Assembly: GCA_900543275.1 (NCBI GenBank)
Contig: UQQL01000078.1
Coordinates: 1-7,966, forward strand
Direction of reading: 5' to 3'
DNA from: an uncultured Collinsella sp.
GTDB taxonomy: Bacteria > Actinomycetota > Coriobacteriia > Coriobacteriales > Coriobacteriaceae
DNA: 7,966 nt
Below are positions 5,547 to 7,966 of the stretch, piece by piece (the first letter of the stretch is position 1; every line of letters starts with the position of its first letter). The translations under genes and the position numbers were made by a program. The notes under the pieces were generated by a model that worked only from the letters and a program-made list of their open reading frames with translations, was not told where the DNA came from and searched no databases.

Positions 5547-6578
5547 GTGGCAAGGCGCCCGTCCAACGATACAGGTACGCGTCCGGTCTCCATGGCCGAC
5601 GTCGCCCGCGCCGCTGGCGTTTCGCAGCAGACGGTTTCGCGCGTCGCCAACGGCTTGCCTAACGTCAACGAGCAGACGCGCCAGCGCGTGCAAGCCGCTA
5701 TGCAAGAGCTCGGCTTTCGTCCGAGTTATGCCGGTCGCTCGCTACGCGACGGCCGTTACCATTCGGTCGGCTTGTGCGTCAACGATGTCACCAAGTTTGG
5801 CAACCTCTCAATGATCGACGGCATCGCCAGCGCTGCTCGCGAGCATAATTGCGCCATCACGCTGGTCGAGATGTCCAAGACCGAGGAATTCTCGCTTGCC
5901 GAGGCCACGCGTCGTATGGCCGCGCTGCCCGTGGACGGTATCATCATCGGCATGAGTCGCATGGCGCCCGATTTTGAGACGTTTGATCCACTGCCGGGCA
6001 TTGGCACGGTCGTCGTTACCATGTACGCGCATCCGCGCGTGACCACAGTTGACTCTGATCATTACGGCTGCTCGCTATTGCTTATGGATCACCTGTTTGA
6101 GCTGGGACACGATCAGATTCGCTATATTGGCGGCCCGTCGTTCTCGGTCGACGAGCAGTTTCGTCGCGCCGGTTGGCAGGATGCACTCGAGCGTAAGCAC
6201 ATTAAGCCGCAGGCGCCGCTCGAGGGCGATTGGTCTGCCAACAGCGGTTACGAGGCCGGCAGATATCTGGCCGAGCACGACCGCACCATGACGGCGATTT
6301 ACGCGGCAAACGACCAAATGGCAAACGGTGCCATCGCCGCGCTGCGCGATAGCGGCTTGCGCGTGCCCGAGGACGTGAGCGTGGTGGGCGTCGATGATTC
6401 GCTCGATGATTTTGTAGCACACAACGAGCTCACGACCGTTCGATTCGACTTGCATCAGCGTGGGCGCGAGGTGTTTGAGCATGCGGTTCCCGAGGCGGGT
6501 ACGGTGGGCAAAACCGTTGCCATTCGTATTCCCGGCCAGCTCATCATTCGACATAGCACGGCGATACCGCGCTCATAG
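5547..6578 (+). CDS. LacI-family transcriptional regulator (probable GalR-type repressor)
   Basis: This 343-residue protein has the standard LacI/GalR architecture. The N-terminal helix-turn-helix covers about residues 16-35 (MADVARAAGVSQQTVSRVAN), followed by the hinge region and a periplasmic-binding-protein-like effector domain from about residue 70, including DSDHYGCSLLL, HLFELGHDQIRYIGGP, AIYAANDQMANGAIAALR and VPEDVSVVGVDDS. The start is GTG 5547: AAGGTGA (5536-5542) lies 4 nt upstream and the helix-turn-helix begins at the usual depth. Upstream GTG 5487 in the same frame would add an atypical leader, and ATG 5592 would leave no residues before the helix-turn-helix. The gene is divergent from galK, and the shared intergenic region carries three copies of a LacI-like operator, so it probably represses galKT and itself. 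Galactose or a derivative is the likely effector by context; the sequence does not reveal it. Confidence 0.93.
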   Translation: MARRPSNDTGTRPVSMADVARAAGVSQQTVSRVANGLPNVNEQTRQRVQAAMQELGFRPSYAGRSLRDGRYHSVGLCVNDVTKFGNLSMIDGIASAAREHNCAITLVEMSKTEEFSLAEATRRMAALPVDGIIIGMSRMAPDFETFDPLPGIGTVVVTMYAHPRVTTVDSDHYGCSLLLMDHLFELGHDQIRYIGGPSFSVDEQFRRAGWQDALERKHIKPQAPLEGDWSANSGYEAGRYLAEHDRTMTAIYAANDQMANGAIAALRDSGLRVPEDVSVVGVDDSLDDFVAHNELTTVRFDLHQRGREVFEHAVPEAGTVGKTVAIRIPGQLIIRHSTAIPRS

Positions 6579-6661
6579 TTTGTGCTGGTAAACGGCGATT
6601 TATCGCATTTCAATAACAATCGGTAAGGATACCGGCAGATAGCTGTTGGGATGCAGCCGAG

Positions 6662-6670
6662 TGCTATGAT
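6662..6670 (+). promoter_or_regulatory. Extended -10 promoter for the flavodiiron gene
   Basis: TGCTATGAT gives an extended -10 (TG, one base, then TATGAT with five of six consensus matches). No good -35 is found at 17 bp, which fits extended -10 promoters. A start around 6677 would leave a roughly 30-nt leader containing the AGGAGG site. Confidence 0.5.
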
Positions 6671-6691
6671 AGACGGGTTCTTTTGTCTATC
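6668..6691 (+). promoter_or_regulatory. Inverted repeat between -10 and ribosome site
   Basis: GATAGAC (6668-6674) and GTCTATC (6685-6691) are perfect 7-bp inverted arms around a 10-nt loop. The left arm overlaps the -10 hexamer and the right arm ends one base before AGGAGG. This is a natural place for a repressor operator; only part of it would be in the transcript. No regulator gene for it is evident in the window. Confidence 0.4.
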
Positions 6692-6707
6692 TAGGAGGCT
6701 TTGCCTG

Positions 6708-7868
6708 ATGGGGATCACCAAGGATATCCGCTACGTTGGCGTCGACGATCACGACATTGACCTGTTCGAGGGCCAGTACGATGTGTCCGAGAACGGTATG
6801 GCATACAACAGCTACGTTATCTTGGGCGAAAAGATCGCTGTCGCCGATTCAGTCGACGGCGGTTTTGTCGACGAGTGGCTCGGTAACATCGAAGCCGTGC
6901 TCGACGGTCGCACGCCCGATTACCTGGTCGTCCATCACATGGAGCCCGATCACTCCGCTGGCATCGCCGCCTTTATGGAGCGCTATCCCCAGGCGCAGAT
7001 TGTGGCCAGCATGGGCGCCTTCCGCATGATGATCAACTACTTTGGCACCGATTATCCCGAGCGCAAGATGGTCGTCAAAGAGGGCGACGTGCTCGACCTG
7101 GGCGGTCACAGCCTAACGTTTGTCGGTGCCCCCAACGTGCACTGGCCCGAGGTGCTGTTCTCTTACGAGGCCACCGACAAGGTGCTCTTTAGTGCCGATG
7201 GCTTTGGCAAGTTTGGTGCCAATGACATCGAAGATCCGGAAGGGTGGGCCTGCGAGGCACGCCGTTACTACTTTGGCATCGTGGGAAAGTTCGGCAAGTT
7301 CGTGCAGGCCGTGCTCAAGAAGGCCGCCGATCTGGACATCCAGGTTATCTGTCCGCTCCATGGCCCCGTGCTAACCGAGAACCTGGGCTACTACCTCGAC
7401 ACCTACAACACCTGGTCGAGCTATCAGCCCGAGGACGAGGGAATCACCATTGCTTACGCGAGTGTGTATGGCCATCTGAAGGCTGCCGTTGAGGAGCTTG
7501 CATCTGCGCTCGAGGCCCGCGGCCAGAAGGTTTCCGTCTTTGACCTGGCTCGCGACGACATGGCCGAGGCCGTTGAGGATGCGTTCCGCTATGACCGTCT
7601 GGTGCTCGCTTCCATCACCTATCAGGGCGAGATCTTCCCGTTCATGAGCACCTTTATCCATACGCTTGCCGAGCATGCCTATCAGAACCGTACCGTGGCG
7701 CTTGTCGAGGCCGGTTCCTGGGCGCCTGCAGCTGCCAAGGTTATGACCAAGGAGCTCGAGGGTATGAAGGACATCACCCTGGCGCAGAACAAGGTGACCG
7801 TCCTGGGTTCGCTCAACGACGCCTCGCGCGCTCAGATCGAGGCCCTCGCCGACGAGCTTTCCAAGTAG
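6708..7868 (+). CDS. fprA: Flavodiiron protein (FprA-type A-type flavoprotein)
   Basis: Flavodiiron proteins reduce O2 to water and/or NO to N2O in the cytoplasm of anaerobes, taking electrons from rubredoxin or a flavin reductase. The 386-residue protein has the two expected domains. The metallo-beta-lactamase-like domain (about 1-240) carries a complete set of candidate diiron ligands: His77, Glu79, Asp81 and His82 in HHMEPDHSAG, His145 in NVHWPE, Asp164 in SADGFG and His218 in CPLHGP. The flavodoxin-like domain (about 246-386) has YASVYGH for the FMN phosphate loop, SITYQGEIFPFMSTF and AGSWAPAAAK, a variant form also known to me from clostridial relatives. No rubredoxin or flavin reductase extension is present, so a separate electron donor is needed. 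ATG 6708 follows AGGAGG (6693-6698) by 9 nt; in-frame ATG 6651 has no ribosome site. It lies 129 bp after the regulator with its own promoter-like signal, and its link to galactose use is probably accidental. O2 versus NO preference cannot be told. Confidence 0.93.
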   Translation: MGITKDIRYVGVDDHDIDLFEGQYDVSENGMAYNSYVILGEKIAVADSVDGGFVDEWLGNIEAVLDGRTPDYLVVHHMEPDHSAGIAAFMERYPQAQIVASMGAFRMMINYFGTDYPERKMVVKEGDVLDLGGHSLTFVGAPNVHWPEVLFSYEATDKVLFSADGFGKFGANDIEDPEGWACEARRYYFGIVGKFGKFVQAVLKKAADLDIQVICPLHGPVLTENLGYYLDTYNTWSSYQPEDEGITIAYASVYGHLKAAVEELASALEARGQKVSVFDLARDDMAEAVEDAFRYDRLVLASITYQGEIFPFMSTFIHTLAEHAYQNRTVALVEAGSWAPAAAKVMTKELEGMKDITLAQNKVTVLGSLNDASRAQIEALADELSK

Positions 7869-7884
7869 CGACACGTTCGCTTTT
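7867..7884 (+). terminator. Weak terminator-like hairpin after fprA
   Basis: AGCGA (7867-7871) and TCGCT (7877-7881) form a 5-bp stem with a 5-nt loop, followed by a short TTTT (7881-7884, first T shared with the stem). The stem begins inside the fprA stop codon. It is short for an intrinsic terminator. Confidence 0.3.
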
Positions 7885-7912
7885 AACGCTCAAACCACCA
7901 CAAAGGGGACAG

Positions 7913-7966
7913 TGAACTGCGCCCCGAAACTTGGACTGAATAAATAGCGACTACGCCGCAAGGGCC
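7913..7966 (+). mobile_element. Possible IS3-family end, truncated by the window edge
   Basis: TGAACTGCGCCCC followed by GAAACTTGGACTG resembles the terminal inverted repeats of IS3-type elements, which often read TGAACTGC-CCCC and then a GGAC stretch about ten bases later. It follows AAAGGGGAC (7902-7910). The opposite end and any transposase would be beyond 7966, so this is recognition from memory of the family's ends only. It could equally be a solitary remnant. Confidence 0.35.

Larger units (their letters stand above)
6579..6707 (+). other. Spacer between the regulator and flavodiiron genes
   Basis: No gene fits here. Small inverted repeats GCGAT/ATCGC (6595-6606) and CGGTA/TACCG follow the regulator stop but are too short and lack a U-tract, so no terminator is called. 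The right half holds the extended -10 and inverted repeat described separately, plus the strong AGGAGG ribosome site at 6693-6698. Confidence 0.5.

Noticed and set aside
7443..7868. Unusual flavodoxin motifs of the flavodiiron protein as a sign of novelty or a broken FMN site
   Set aside because: The YASxYG and GSWAP forms are, as I recall, shared by flavodiiron relatives in other gut anaerobes, so this looks like an established subgroup.

Overview
The window is compact, fairly high-GC bacterial DNA with strong G/C bias at third codon positions. Six complete protein genes can be supported. Gene content is a galactose-handling locus with a class II (Gram-positive type) GalT, a LacC-type tagatose-6-phosphate kinase and an anaerobe-type flavodiiron protein. 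This suggests an obligately anaerobic, high-GC Gram-positive of the Coriobacteriia, possibly Collinsella. That assignment is inferred from the overall look of the genes and not proven here.

Layout: 1-270 holds no gene I can support. On the + strand follow an aldose 1-epimerase-family gene (271-1152) and a lacC-like kinase (1206-2141), probably one transcription unit. The 2142-2383 gap is packed with inverted repeats: a 23-pair imperfect stem, a perfect 20-bp inverted repeat, a GC-rich hairpin that acts as terminator for the opposite strand, and a small palindrome touching the galT stop. On the - strand, galK (start 5208) and galT (stop 2384) form a tightly overlapping operon that converges on lacC. 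From the roughly 340-bp galK upstream region a LacI-family regulator (5547-6578) is transcribed divergently. Three copies of one 13-14-mer operator-like sequence lie in that region. A stand-alone flavodiiron protein gene (6708-7868) follows with its own promoter-like signal. The last ~50 bases resemble the terminal repeat of an IS3-type element cut off by the window edge.

Working model: the epimerase-like protein may equilibrate sugar anomers, GalK phosphorylates galactose and GalT exchanges it onto UDP-glucose (Leloir pathway). The LacC-like kinase would serve the tagatose-6-phosphate route or another ketohexose phosphate. The LacI-family protein probably represses galKT and itself. No galE, transporter, beta-galactosidase, lacAB or lacD is present in the window. 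The flavodiiron protein is probably unrelated to sugar use and serves O2 or NO detoxification. I found no clear undescribed system; the most unusual material is the palindrome cluster between lacC and galT and the operator arrangement at galK/lacI.
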